A stretch of 64,000 bases of DNA from Halobacillus alkaliphilus (lineage in GTDB: Bacteria > Bacillota > Bacilli > Bacillales > Halobacillaceae): NCBI RefSeq assembly GCF_900113125.1, contig NZ_FOOG01000001.1:124001-188000 (forward strand), read 5' to 3'. The position numbers were made by a program, and so were the translations under genes. The notes beneath the pieces are model-generated. The model was given only the letters and a program-made list of their open reading frames with translations, had not been told where the DNA came from and made no database searches. This document shows, piece by piece, positions 17,836 to 26,333 of this stretch. Every line of letters starts with the position of its first letter. Position 1 is the stretch's first letter.

Positions 17836-19290
17836 ATGCAAGAGAAGCAACTTTTGTTTGATAATTATGAAAAGAATGTGGCCTACCTCCGAGATCGTCT
17901 AGGGGTAGAAGAAAGCTTTGATATGATTCATCTAGACCTTGTTTATGCAGGCAGAGGTATGTCTCTATTTATGGTCGATGGCTTTGTTAAAGACGATATT
18001 CTTCACTATTTGATGAAGCTTCTTTCAAGACTGGATCCTGACCAATTAGATCCTGACCCTTTAACTAAGCTCCTGGAGACTCACCTTCCTTATATTGAAT
18101 TAGATAAGGAAAAAGATCTTAATAAAGCAGCGGACACAGTTTTAGCGGGACCTACGGCGTTAGTGGTAGAAGGTATGGAAGAAATCGTAATGATAGATGC
18201 CCGGACCTACCCTGTACGCAGTCCTCAAGAACCTGACTTAGAAAGAGTAGTCAGGGGTTCAAGAGATGGGTTTGTAGAAACCATTGTTTTTAATACAGCT
18301 CTTACGAGAAGGCGGATCAGAGATCGGTCACTGCGTATGGAATATACTCAAATCGGTCGTAGATCACAAACAGACGTCTGTTTGTGTTACCTAAAGGATA
18401 TTGCAGATCCAGAACGGATTGAGCATTTGCAGAGAGTCCTTCAAGAAATAGATACTGATGCCCTGCCAATGGCTGAAAAAACAATTGAAGAGTTTATAAG
18501 CGGACAGCATTGGAATCCTTATCCAGTAATTCGCTATACGGAGAGGCCTGATACAGCAGCAGCACATCTCTATGAAGGACATATTCTTATCATTATAGAT
18601 GGTTCTCCTAGTGTTATGATAACTCCGGCAACTTTTTGGCACCATCTGCAGCACGCAGAAGAATACCGTCAGAAACCACTTGTGGGAGCCTACCTGCGAT
18701 GGATCAGGTTTATTGCGTTTATTTCTTCAATTTTTATTCTGCCTCTTTACTTTTTGTTTTCCATGCAGCCTGACCTTCTGCCGGAAAATTTATCGTTCGT
18801 TGGACCGACCGACTCTGGGGTTGTGCCTCTACTTCTACAATTTTTAATTGCTGAAGTAGGAATTGACATGTTAAGGATGGCTGCTATTCATACACCCTCT
18901 TCACTGGCGACAGCACTCGGACTTGTGGCAGCTATTTTAATTGGGCAGGTGGCTGTTGATGTAGGGCTTTTCTCGAGTGAAGTAGTATTGTATTTATCAT
19001 TGGCAGCAATAGGTACTTTTGCGACCCCAAGTTATGAAATTGGACTCGCTGATCGATTATCGAGACTAGCATTATTACTTTTTACAGGGTTATTTGGAGT
19101 AAAAGGATATGTCATAGGGGTAACACTATGGTTAATTTACCTGTCACGTATGCAGACATTTAAAACACCTTATTTATGGCCTTTTCTTCCTTTTTCCTGG
19201 AAACCTTTTCGAGATGTACTCTTCCGTTCTCCGATTCCCTTGAAGAATAGACGACCGGCTTTCTTGCATCCCAAAGACCCTGACCGATGA
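17836..19290 (+). CDS. GerA-family spore germination protein, SpoVAF-like
   Basis: A 484-residue protein. A cytosolic N-terminal domain (about 1-275) contains the family core VVRGSRDGFVETIVFNTALT and RIRDRSLRMEYTQIGRRS, followed by four to six membrane spans (from PLVGAYLRWIRFIAFIS onward). GerA/SpoVAF proteins sit in the inner spore membrane and act in germination ion or Ca-DPA release. The opening (SFDMIHLDLVYAGRGMSLFM, VDGFVKDDILHYLMKLL) resembles SpoVAF more than GerAA, from memory. ATG 17836 has AAGGTG upstream; the frame is open from 17812. No B or C subunit gene is adjacent. Confidence 0.8.
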   Translation: MQEKQLLFDNYEKNVAYLRDRLGVEESFDMIHLDLVYAGRGMSLFMVDGFVKDDILHYLMKLLSRLDPDQLDPDPLTKLLETHLPYIELDKEKDLNKAADTVLAGPTALVVEGMEEIVMIDARTYPVRSPQEPDLERVVRGSRDGFVETIVFNTALTRRRIRDRSLRMEYTQIGRRSQTDVCLCYLKDIADPERIEHLQRVLQEIDTDALPMAEKTIEEFISGQHWNPYPVIRYTERPDTAAAHLYEGHILIIIDGSPSVMITPATFWHHLQHAEEYRQKPLVGAYLRWIRFIAFISSIFILPLYFLFSMQPDLLPENLSFVGPTDSGVVPLLLQFLIAEVGIDMLRMAAIHTPSSLATALGLVAAILIGQVAVDVGLFSSEVVLYLSLAAIGTFATPSYEIGLADRLSRLALLLFTGLFGVKGYVIGVTLWLIYLSRMQTFKTPYLWPFLPFSWKPFRDVLFRSPIPLKNRRPAFLHPKDPDR

Positions 19291-19305
19291 ATAGGTCAGG
19301 GTTTT
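19278..19305 (+). terminator. Terminator overlapping the end of the germination gene
   Basis: CCCTGACC (19278-19285) pairs with GGTCAGGG (19294-19301), followed by TTTT. The stop codon is in the loop. Confidence 0.75.
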
Positions 19306-19355
19306 ACATTTTCATTCCACGCTGCTATTGATATAATGAATTAGGTGATAAAATT

Positions 19356-19571
19356 ATGAAAACGATTTATGATATTCAACAGCACTTAAAAAAGTTCGGT
19401 ACTTACATTTATGTAGGCGATCGTCTGGCTGATTTAGAATTGATGGAAGATGAAGTAAAGGAACTTTATCGCTCCCAATGTATGGAGAAAGAAGATTTTC
19501 AAATGGCTCTTTTATTATTAAGAGGAGAAATAGCAAGGGAAAAAGATCGTCAGCAAGGGGAGGAATGTTAA
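19356..19571 (+). CDS. yqgQ: YqgQ family protein (DUF910)
   Basis: A 71-residue, helical, acidic protein matching the small YqgQ family in size, composition (IYDIQQHLKKFGTYIYVGDR) and position upstream of glcK. Function is unknown. Its TAA (19569-19571) directly abuts the ATG of glcK at 19572, so the two are an operon with coupled translation. The ribosome site (TAGGTGAT) is modest. Confidence 0.85.
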   Translation: MKTIYDIQQHLKKFGTYIYVGDRLADLELMEDEVKELYRSQCMEKEDFQMALLLLRGEIAREKDRQQGEEC

Positions 19572-20528
19572 ATGGAAAAAGATATATTTCTTGCCGCTGA
19601 TATCGGCGGTACTACGGTGAAACTCGCCATTATCAAAGCCAATGGCGAGATTGTTAAAAAATGGGAGATTCGTACAGATAGAGAAAATGGTGGAGAAAGG
19701 ATCCCTGAAGATATTCATCATGCCTTAGAGGCATCTTTAGAAGAGTTACATATTGATAAGAAGCAAGTCGCCGGAATTGGCGCCGGAGCACCTGGGTTTG
19801 TGGATCCAAATAGCGGTTTTATCCATGAAGCCGTGAATATTGGTTGGAAAAATTATAATTTTGGGGCCATATTGAGCGAATTAACCGGCTTTCCTGTATG
19901 GGTAGATAACGATGCCAACCTTGCAGCTCTAGGAGAAAAATGGCTAGGGGCTGGTGAAGGAGCCCGTGAACTAATTGCTATAACTCTAGGCACTGGTGTT
20001 GGGGGAGGTATTATAGCTAATGGCGAGATTTTAAACGGAGTTAATGGTACTGCAGGTGAAATTGGACATATTACAGTAGTACCTGAAGGCGGAGCTCCTT
20101 GTAATTGCGGTAAAACTGGCTGCCTGGAAACGTTAGCTTCAGCCACAGGAATTGTTAGATTAGCCAAGAAGAGTATTGAAAACACTCATGGCAGCATCTT
20201 AAGAAACATCCCTTCTGATCAGCTGACAGCAAAAGATGTATTTGAAGCGGCACAGCAGGGAGATGAAGCGGCAGGGACGGTGATTGAAAAAGTTACGGAC
20301 CTGCTGGGAATGACAATCGCCAATCTTGCTATTGCGATTAATCCTGAAAAAATTGTAATAGGCGGAGGAGTTTCACAGGCTGGAAGCCAATTGTTGGACC
20401 CTTTGAAAGCAGCTTATAAAAAATATGCTTTACGGAGAACGTATGAAGCAACAAGCTTTGGTTTGGCAAAGTTAGGTAATGATGCCGGAGTAATCGGAGC
20501 GGCATTTCTAGTTAAAGCGAATCAATAA
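19572..20528 (+). CDS. glcK: Glucokinase, ROK family
   Basis: A 318-residue ROK-family sugar kinase with the N-terminal ATP loop ADIGGTTVKLA, a glucose-binding region near ENGGERIP/DNDANLA, and the zinc motif CNCGKTGCLE around residues 177-186. It phosphorylates free glucose to glucose-6-phosphate. Directly follows yqgQ as in B. subtilis, with AGGGGAGG as ribosome site inside yqgQ. A 12-bp terminator follows. Confidence 0.94.
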   Translation: MEKDIFLAADIGGTTVKLAIIKANGEIVKKWEIRTDRENGGERIPEDIHHALEASLEELHIDKKQVAGIGAGAPGFVDPNSGFIHEAVNIGWKNYNFGAILSELTGFPVWVDNDANLAALGEKWLGAGEGARELIAITLGTGVGGGIIANGEILNGVNGTAGEIGHITVVPEGGAPCNCGKTGCLETLASATGIVRLAKKSIENTHGSILRNIPSDQLTAKDVFEAAQQGDEAAGTVIEKVTDLLGMTIANLAIAINPEKIVIGGGVSQAGSQLLDPLKAAYKKYALRRTYEATSFGLAKLGNDAGVIGAAFLVKANQ

Positions 20529-20560
20529 AAGGTGGAGCTGGCTAAGCTCCACCTTTCTTT
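20528..20560 (+). terminator. Terminator after glcK
   Basis: AAAGGTGGAGCT (20528-20539) pairs with AGCTCCACCTTT (20545-20556), then CTTTT. Confidence 0.88.
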
Positions 20561-20657
20561 TCATATGATAACAGTCCCCATACATATACTGGATAATGTC
20601 GTGAGCATTACTTACACTTAACAATCATCTAACAAATTTCTTAAAACCTACTTTTTT

Positions 20658-20684
20658 TGAAACTTTTGTGATAGAATTTTCGTC
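20658..20684 (+). promoter_or_regulatory. ECF-sigma-like promoter (SigM/SigX type) of the LtaS-family gene
   Basis: TGAAAC (20658-20663), a 17-bp spacer and CGTC (20681-20684) match the SigM/SigW/SigX class consensus exactly. They precede a cell-envelope gene, as expected. A 9-bp inverted repeat (TCTGGTTAA at 20746-20754, TTAACCAGA at 20770-20778) lies in the leader. Confidence 0.6.
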
Positions 20685-20805
20685 ATATACAATGAAACTG
20701 TTTAATAAAACATTATAAGTGGAAAATGTAAAGGAAGTTAGAAGATCTGGTTAAACATAAGTAAAAGAATTAACCAGAGGGGTTTACTTTTGAGGAGGAA
20801 CCAAC

Positions 20806-22689
20806 ATGCAAATGAATAAGTTTCGCATGCCTTTATTTATAATAGCTACGATTTTATTTGGAATAAAGACATATCTAGTGTACCGGCTTATGTTCGACTT
20901 ATCCATTGAAAATCCATTACAGGAATTTATTCTGCTGATAAATCCAATTGCGAGTGCCTACCTCATTTTTGCTATAAGTGTTTGGCTTAATCCTGCACGA
21001 CAGATGAAATACTTGAGATGGACATCTCTTATTGGATCACTCATCCTGTTCATTAATTTAATATTCTACCGGAATTTTACAGATTTTATTACCATTCCAG
21101 TTCTTTTTCAAGGAAATAATGCAGCAGACCTTACCGGAAGCTTTTTAACACTTCTGCATATGGAGGACGTCCTTCTATTTCTAGATGTTGCAATTATTTG
21201 GTATTTAAGTAAAAGGAAGTTTGGTTTATCCATTAGTTTACCTCAATCTGGTAAAATTGCTGCTACAGCTGTTACTTTCCTGCTGTTGGCTGGTAATGTA
21301 GTACTCGCTGAAATGGAGCGGCCAATGCTTTTTGTGCGCGCTTTTGACAGAGAATATCTTGTGAAGAATATTGGCGTTTACAACTACCATTTATACGATG
21401 CTTCAATGCAAACTAAAACAAAAGCCCAGCGTGTACTTGCAGACGGAAGTGAAATCAGCGAAATTGAGTCGTATTTAGACAGTAACTCCCCGGATGGTAA
21501 TAACGAGGATGTACCTTTACACGGAATTGCAGAAGATAAAAATGTAATTTTTGTTAGTGTTGAATCTTTCCAGAACTTCTTATTTGACTCGGAAATTAAT
21601 GGGACAGAAGCAACCCCATTCCTGAACGATTTAAAAGAAAGCAAAGACACTATATGGTTTAAGAACTTTTATCACCAGACAGCACAGGGGAAAACATCTG
21701 ATTCAGAGTTTATCATTGAGAATTCTTTGTATCCACTCGGAAGGGGAGCCGTCTATTTTACACATGCACAGAATGAATACCATTCCCTTCCTGAAATCTT
21801 AAATAATGAAGACTATGAAACTTCTGTATTCCACTCAAATAACAAAAGCTTTTGGAATAGAGATGTCATGTACGACAATCTTGGTTACGATCAATTCTAT
21901 GGTGAACAATCCTTTGACGTCACGCCGGAGAATTCGTTTGGCTGGGGACTTGAAGATAAAGCTTTCTTTGACCAATCCATTAAGTACTTGAAAGAACAGG
22001 ATCAGCCTTTCTACAGCAAGTTTATAACGTTAACGCACCACTTTCCTTTTGAACTACCGGAAGAAAAAGCGAATATTGATAAGTATGATTCTGGCTCTAA
22101 GACTCTGAATCATTATTTTCAAACAGCACGCTACACGGATGAAGCATTGCAGTCATTCTTCCAGGAGCTAAAGGCTTCAGGTATTTATGAAGATTCAATC
22201 ATTGTTTTAATGGGGGATCACTACGGAATTAGTGAATTTCATAATAAAGCAATAGGAGAATTTCTAGGAAAAGAAATAAACGCCTATGAGCACACTCAGC
22301 TTCAGCGAGTACCCTTCATGATTCATATTCCAGGATATGAAAACGGAGAAGTACGTGAAGAGGTAGTGGGGCAAATTGATGTTAAGCCTACCCTGTTACA
22401 TCTATTAGGAATTAACAATGAAGAGGATCTAACCTTTGGAGACAACATGTTTGCAGAAAAAGGCAAGGACTTCATTGCTATGAGAGATGGAAGCTTTGTG
22501 AGTGAAAAATATATCTTCGCAGATGGAACTTGCTTTGACCGTGAGAGCGGAGCTCCTTTAGAGGGAGAGAAAGCAAATCAATGTACTCCTATTAAAGAGA
22601 AAGTCGATCAGGAACTGCAGTATTCAGACAATATTATTTACGGTGATTTGTTCCGGTTTTACGATTTCGGACAGAGTGGAGATCAATAA
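20806..22689 (+). CDS. yqgS: Lipoteichoic acid synthase family protein (YqgS-like)
   Basis: A 627-residue LtaS-type enzyme: five N-terminal membrane spans (about 1-195), a linker, then an extracellular sulfatase-fold domain. Visible landmarks are VSVESFQNFLFDSEING, the nucleophile-Thr region YHQTAQGKTSDSEFI, and the metal-site stretch IIVLMGDHYGISEFHNKA. These enzymes move glycerol-phosphate from phosphatidylglycerol onto a glycolipid to build LTA. Position after glcK is that of B. subtilis yqgS, a paralog of ltaS. Start ATG follows GAGGAGG. Whether it is the main synthase here is unknown. Confidence 0.88.
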   Translation: MQMNKFRMPLFIIATILFGIKTYLVYRLMFDLSIENPLQEFILLINPIASAYLIFAISVWLNPARQMKYLRWTSLIGSLILFINLIFYRNFTDFITIPVLFQGNNAADLTGSFLTLLHMEDVLLFLDVAIIWYLSKRKFGLSISLPQSGKIAATAVTFLLLAGNVVLAEMERPMLFVRAFDREYLVKNIGVYNYHLYDASMQTKTKAQRVLADGSEISEIESYLDSNSPDGNNEDVPLHGIAEDKNVIFVSVESFQNFLFDSEINGTEATPFLNDLKESKDTIWFKNFYHQTAQGKTSDSEFIIENSLYPLGRGAVYFTHAQNEYHSLPEILNNEDYETSVFHSNNKSFWNRDVMYDNLGYDQFYGEQSFDVTPENSFGWGLEDKAFFDQSIKYLKEQDQPFYSKFITLTHHFPFELPEEKANIDKYDSGSKTLNHYFQTARYTDEALQSFFQELKASGIYEDSIIVLMGDHYGISEFHNKAIGEFLGKEINAYEHTQLQRVPFMIHIPGYENGEVREEVVGQIDVKPTLLHLLGINNEEDLTFGDNMFAEKGKDFIAMRDGSFVSEKYIFADGTCFDRESGAPLEGEKANQCTPIKEKVDQELQYSDNIIYGDLFRFYDFGQSGDQ

Positions 22690-22700
22690 TAGTAAACCTA

Positions 22701-22735
22701 AAGGCCGTCATGAATCTCTCATGACGGCTCTTTAC
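22701..22735 (+). terminator. Terminator after yqgS
   Basis: GCCGTCATGA (22704-22713) pairs with TCATGACGGC (22719-22728) with a 5-nt loop, then TCTTT. Confidence 0.75.
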
Positions 22736-22808
22736 ATTTGGTTACATATTTTTTGTGCTCCAAGGGTAAGGATACAAAGATACTCATTAATTAAAGAGAG
22801 GTAATTTT

Positions 22809-23495
22809 ATGTTTCGTTTCGAGAAAGTCAGTCAAGATCCATTAGTTAACCTTACATTCACGATCGAGAAAAATGAAAAAGTAATCCTTTTTGGCCCCTC
22901 AGGCGCGGGTAAGAGCACGTTATTATATTTATTTAATCGTTTAAGTGAACCCGATAGTGGGACCATTTATTTTAACGGAAAACCAATAATAGAATATCCA
23001 GTAACTAAACTAAGGAAAAAAATAGGTCTGGTACTTCAGGCACCCCATCTTTTTCCGGGGACAGTGTTAGATAATATTAAATATGGTCCTTCATTATTCG
23101 GGGAGTGGGAAGATAAGAATGCTGAGACCTTACTTGAATATGTACAGCTTCCATCCTCCTATCTTCATAAAGATGTAAGCCATTTGTCTGGTGGCGAAGA
23201 GCAGCGTGTATCATTAGCCCGTACACTTGCAAATTCACCCGAGGTTCTGTTACTTGATGAGCCAACGAGCGCACTTGATTATCAAACCGCTGAAGAAATT
23301 GAAGAAGTGCTCGAAGGATTAATTAAGGAACATGAAATGACTATGGTGATGGTCACTCATAATTTGAGTCAGGCTCGAAGACTGGGTGACAGAGGTCTCT
23401 TTATTATGGATGGAACTCTTCAGGAAGATGGAACGATTCCTGATATACTTGACCACCCAAAAAACGAAAAACTGCTTAAATTTATTGAAGGATAG
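22809..23495 (+). CDS. ABC transporter ATPase, FetA/YbbL type
   Basis: A 228-residue stand-alone ABC ATPase with Walker A GPSGAGKST, Q-loop LVLQAPHLF, signature LSGGEEQR, Walker B VLLLDEPTS and switch His MVTHNLSQA. It is paired with the UPF0014 permease that follows within a few nt. In E. coli the pair (FetAB) exports iron and protects from oxidative stress; B. subtilis has yjkB-yjkA. Start ATG follows AGAGAGG. No Fur-like box was seen upstream. Confidence 0.85.
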   Translation: MFRFEKVSQDPLVNLTFTIEKNEKVILFGPSGAGKSTLLYLFNRLSEPDSGTIYFNGKPIIEYPVTKLRKKIGLVLQAPHLFPGTVLDNIKYGPSLFGEWEDKNAETLLEYVQLPSSYLHKDVSHLSGGEEQRVSLARTLANSPEVLLLDEPTSALDYQTAEEIEEVLEGLIKEHEMTMVMVTHNLSQARRLGDRGLFIMDGTLQEDGTIPDILDHPKNEKLLKFIEG

Positions 23496-23500
23496 AGGAT

Positions 23501-24277
23501 GTGAACGCTTTGACGCCAGAAGTCTCAAATCAGTCTTTGTTTTTTCTTATCATTTTTGTAATTATTCCTTTAACACTCTCCTATTTTTACCAATTAGGAT
23601 TGGGTAAAAATGTGTTATGGTCTGCTTTCAGGGGCACAGTTCAGTTATTTGCAATTGGATACATATTGACTTATTTATTTGATCTGCCTGCCAGTGTGGG
23701 GATCCCCTTAATGGTTGGAATAATGATTATTATTGCTACCTTTCATGCAAGACAAAAAGGAAAAGAGCTTCCCTATGTATTACCTGTCATTTTTGTAAGT
23801 CTTTTATTTGTCGAGGGAAGTGTCCTCACAATGTGGCTGGTCTTTGACATGGTACAATTCCGTCCTTCAGAAGTTATTCCTATGAGCGGGATGGTGATTG
23901 GTAACAGTATGGTAGCCATGGGACTGGCATTAGAAAGAATGAAAAGTGAATTTAGAGATAACAATGGACGGCTGCTCGCTGCGCTTTCTCTGGGAGCTGA
24001 GCCAAAACAAGCCTCTCATTTGATTGTACAAAGAACGCTGCATGCCGCTCTTATTCCAAACGTGGACCGTTTAAAAACCATTGGACTGGTTCAGCTGCCG
24101 GGAATGATGACTGGCTTAATACTGGGAGGGGTTGAACCAGTAATGGCTATTAAATATCAGCTGGTTATATCCTTAAGTATTTTTTCCTCAGTATCCATCA
24201 GCGCTATGTTTGTAACGCTCGCTATGTACAGATATTTCTTTAATAAGAATAAACAGCTTATTGAACCTGGAGATTAA
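23501..24277 (+). CDS. UPF0014 ABC transporter permease, FetB/YbbM type
   Basis: About 258 residues with seven or so hydrophobic spans and the UPF0014 signature region RTLHAALIPNVDRLKTIGLVQLPGMMTGLILGG. Partner of the preceding ATPase, probably forming a metal (iron) exporter. GTG 23501 is only 2 nt from the SD-like GAGG (23495-23498). TTG 23510, 11 nt away, may be the true start, giving 255 residues. A strong terminator follows. Confidence 0.85.
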   Translation: MNALTPEVSNQSLFFLIIFVIIPLTLSYFYQLGLGKNVLWSAFRGTVQLFAIGYILTYLFDLPASVGIPLMVGIMIIIATFHARQKGKELPYVLPVIFVSLLFVEGSVLTMWLVFDMVQFRPSEVIPMSGMVIGNSMVAMGLALERMKSEFRDNNGRLLAALSLGAEPKQASHLIVQRTLHAALIPNVDRLKTIGLVQLPGMMTGLILGGVEPVMAIKYQLVISLSIFSSVSISAMFVTLAMYRYFFNKNKQLIEPGD

Positions 24278-24320
24278 TCATTTGAAGATGCTTATACAGA
24301 GTGTACAAGTAATGAATATA

Positions 24321-24360
24321 AAAAAAGTGTGATACTTAAAGTAAGTATCACACTTTTTTA
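24321..24360. terminator. Bidirectional terminator between the permease gene and the DUF2759 gene
   Basis: An 18-bp perfect stem (24321-24338 with 24342-24359), A-rich on the left and T-rich on the right, serves the convergent genes on both sides. Confidence 0.9.
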
Positions 24361-24365
24361 TTTCA

Positions 24366-24530
24366 TTAACTGAAAAGATTGGAATAAATTGTCATTACTG
24401 AGAACCAACCAAACATCAATGCTGATGCACCAGCAAATAAAACGGCGAAGAAGTTTTTAGTTTTCAATTCACGGAAAACCGCAATTACACATAGAATTGT
24501 AACGAGTAAAAGAAGAATAGCTGTGACCAA
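24366..24530 (-). CDS. Small membrane protein, DUF2759 (YqgW-like)
   Basis: A 54-residue protein, starting at TTG 24530 with AGGGGG 8-9 nt upstream on the minus strand. It has two hydrophobic stretches split by a charged turn (FRELKTKNFF) and ends FGWFSVMTIYSNLFS, the pattern I recall for DUF2759/YqgW. It sits just upstream of yqgX and yqgY as in B. subtilis. Function is unknown; likely an integral membrane peptide. Confidence 0.72.
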   Translation of the reverse strand: MVTAILLLLVTILCVIAVFRELKTKNFFAVLFAGASALMFGWFSVMTIYSNLFS

Positions 24531-24692
24531 GATCAGCACCCCCTAAATCCCTTTTCTTTATTATCATCCTCATAACAAGGATGTTATAATGTATGTAGCT
24601 TAGTTCAATCCTTATTCATTTTATAATATAAAAATGAAATTGTCGAGTTATCTATCCGTATTTTATTAAATTAAATGAGAGGTGTCTACCCA

Positions 24693-25316
24693 TTGTTAAA
24701 TATTTCTCGATTGCCATTGGGACCAATGGCTACAAACGCTTACATTGTCTATCAAAATAAGGAAGCGCTAGTTGTGGATCCCGGGGGCGATTTTCCAAAA
24801 TTAGAAGCTTTTTTAAAAGAAAAAGACTTAAAGGTTATAGGCGTGTTATTAACCCATGCTCACTTTGATCACATAGGTGCTGTGGATGCAGTAAGAGAAG
24901 CTTACAATGTTCCTGTTTACTTGAATGATGCAGAAAGTGATTGGCTGAGTGATCCAGCAAAAAACGGTTCTGGTTTTTTCCAAATGGGACAAATAACGGC
25001 TCGTCCAGCAGATTATACGCTAGAAAGCGGTCAGATGGAAATAGGACCTTTTTCATTTGAAGTGCGTCATACTCCTGGGCATTCTCCAGGAAGTGTCTCT
25101 CTTGTATTTAGAAATCAGCGTTTTACAATAGCTGGAGACACTTTATTCCAAAGAGGTATGGGAAGAACGGATTTACCAGGAGGAGATCGAGAACAATTAC
25201 TGGATAGTATTCAAAGTCAATTATTCAGTCTAAGAAATGATATGCGGATCTATCCAGGGCATGGAATGCCTACGACGATCGAGGAAGAGCGTAAAGAAAA
25301 TCCGTTTTTTACTTGA
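24693..25316 (+). CDS. yqgX: Metallo-beta-lactamase fold hydrolase YqgX
   Basis: A 207-residue glyoxalase-II-like hydrolase with the two-metal motifs THAHFDHIG, HTPGHSPGS, AGDTLF and YPGHG. The frame opens at ATG 24675, but GAGAGGTG lies just inside that frame and points to TTG 24693 (LLNISRLPLGPMATNAYIV). That gives the normal family N-terminus. Substrate is not known; B. subtilis YqgX is linked to bacillithiol or thioester hydrolysis only by family. A bidirectional terminator follows. Confidence 0.88.
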   Translation: MLNISRLPLGPMATNAYIVYQNKEALVVDPGGDFPKLEAFLKEKDLKVIGVLLTHAHFDHIGAVDAVREAYNVPVYLNDAESDWLSDPAKNGSGFFQMGQITARPADYTLESGQMEIGPFSFEVRHTPGHSPGSVSLVFRNQRFTIAGDTLFQRGMGRTDLPGGDREQLLDSIQSQLFSLRNDMRIYPGHGMPTTIEEERKENPFFT

Positions 25317-25324
25317 AACGTAAT

Positions 25325-25363
25325 AAAAAAATCCTGTTATCCATTGGATAACAGGATTTTTTT
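25325..25363. terminator. Bidirectional terminator between yqgX and yqgY
   Basis: An 18-bp perfect stem (25325-25342 with 25346-25363) with a 3-nt loop, A-tract left and T-tract right, between convergent genes. Confidence 0.92.
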
Positions 25364-25607
25364 AGTGTCCTCCAAAGCTCGGCACTAAAATAAATGAAGA
25401 ATAATAAGTAAAACCGATCATGAAAACTGTCAAGTATGAGAAAAATATGTAAACATACATACGTTCAGACAGTTTAAGGTAACCCACAGTAAGGAAAAAA
25501 GCCGTTTGGGCAAGGGATAATAAGGAAGCCTCCATCATATCGCCTGTATAAAACATGACAGCAAAAATACCTGTCCAAAAGGCTAGCACTCTAAACATAC
25601 GATCCAT
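25362..25607 (-). CDS. yqgY: Membrane protein, DUF2626 (YqgY)
   Basis: An 81-residue protein with three hydrophobic spans. MDRMFRVLAFWTGIFAVMFY and YLKLSERMYVYIFFSYLTVF are highly characteristic of YqgY/DUF2626. ATG 25607 has AGGGGG upstream; the longer open frame to 25730 lacks a ribosome site and is not credible. Function is unknown. Its final codon touches the bidirectional terminator. Confidence 0.88.
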   Translation of the reverse strand: MDRMFRVLAFWTGIFAVMFYTGDMMEASLLSLAQTAFFLTVGYLKLSERMYVYIFFSYLTVFMIGFTYYSSFILVPSFGGH

Positions 25608-25782
25608 GCTTTTCCCCCTCCTTTTCCTTCGATAAACTATCATTAATATTATAAACGACCAAATCTTAATTGTAAATAAATCGCTCAGCATTCTTTTTAC
25701 ATTATACACACAATCAGACACCTTATACATTACCCTAACACGAAGTAAGGAAAAACTTTCAATTGAAAATTATGAAAAAGAT

Positions 25783-25807
25783 GTTTAAAATATTGTACAA
25801 AGGTTAT
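25783..25807 (+). promoter_or_regulatory. SigB-like promoter of mgsR
   Basis: GTTTAA (25783-25788), 13 bp, GGTTAT (25802-25807) matches the SigB consensus GTTTaa-N13-15-GGGwAw at nearly all positions. It lies about 50 bp upstream of mgsR, a known SigB-regulon gene in B. subtilis. The -10 lies inside an inverted repeat TTGTACA (25793-25799) / TGTACAA (25816-25822). Confidence 0.62.
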
Positions 25808-25859
25808 ACAATAACTGTACAACTTAATACATTAAATATTCTTAAGAGGAGCGGTGTTA

Positions 25860-26243
25860 ATGGAAGAATTAAGATTTTACACTTACCCCAGCTGCACGTC
25901 TTGTCGTCGTACAAAGTCTTGGTTGAAAAGTGAGGGAATTGATTTTAATGAACAGCATTTGTTCAGGGAGACTCCAACAGTGGAAGACCTTAGAAAAATA
26001 TTATCTCTGACCACTTATGGAATCGACGAAATTCTTGCTAAGCGCAGCAAAGAGTTTAAATCCCTGGATATAGATGTAGAAGATCTTTCCCTGAATGAGT
26101 TTATTGATTTAGTAATTGAGAAACCGAAACTCTTAAGACGTCCTATTCTAACTGATGGAGAAAAATTAGTGGTTGGATATGATTTGGAAGGGTTAAGAGG
26201 AATTACAAATCAGAAACTTGAATACGCGGCAAGTATTTCTTAA
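25860..26243 (+). CDS. mgsR: Spx/ArsC-family stress regulator MgsR
   Basis: A 127-residue Spx-type protein with the redox CxxC centre near the start (YPSCTSCRRTKSWL) and the stretch FRETPTVEDLRKILSLTTYG. RPILTDGEKLVVGY follows, very close to B. subtilis MgsR (YqgZ). MgsR binds RNA polymerase and drives a SigB subregulon after disulfide formation. ATG 25860 has AGAGGAG 8 nt upstream; the open frame from GTG 25854 is a by-product. Same order (yqgY-yqgZ-comG) as B. subtilis. Confidence 0.9.
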   Translation: MEELRFYTYPSCTSCRRTKSWLKSEGIDFNEQHLFRETPTVEDLRKILSLTTYGIDEILAKRSKEFKSLDIDVEDLSLNEFIDLVIEKPKLLRRPILTDGEKLVVGYDLEGLRGITNQKLEYAASIS

Positions 26244-26287
26244 ATTATGTTATGAAAGAGGAACCCGATATGGCCAACTTCGTTTAA

Positions 26288-26333
26288 ATAATCATCGCAA
26301 ACCATGATCTGTGGGAATGCGATGATTTTTTAT
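26288..26333. terminator. Terminator between convergent mgsR and comGG
   Basis: AATCATCGCA (26290-26299) pairs with TGCGATGATT (26318-26327), with an 18-nt loop and T-runs on the plus strand. Confidence 0.75.
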
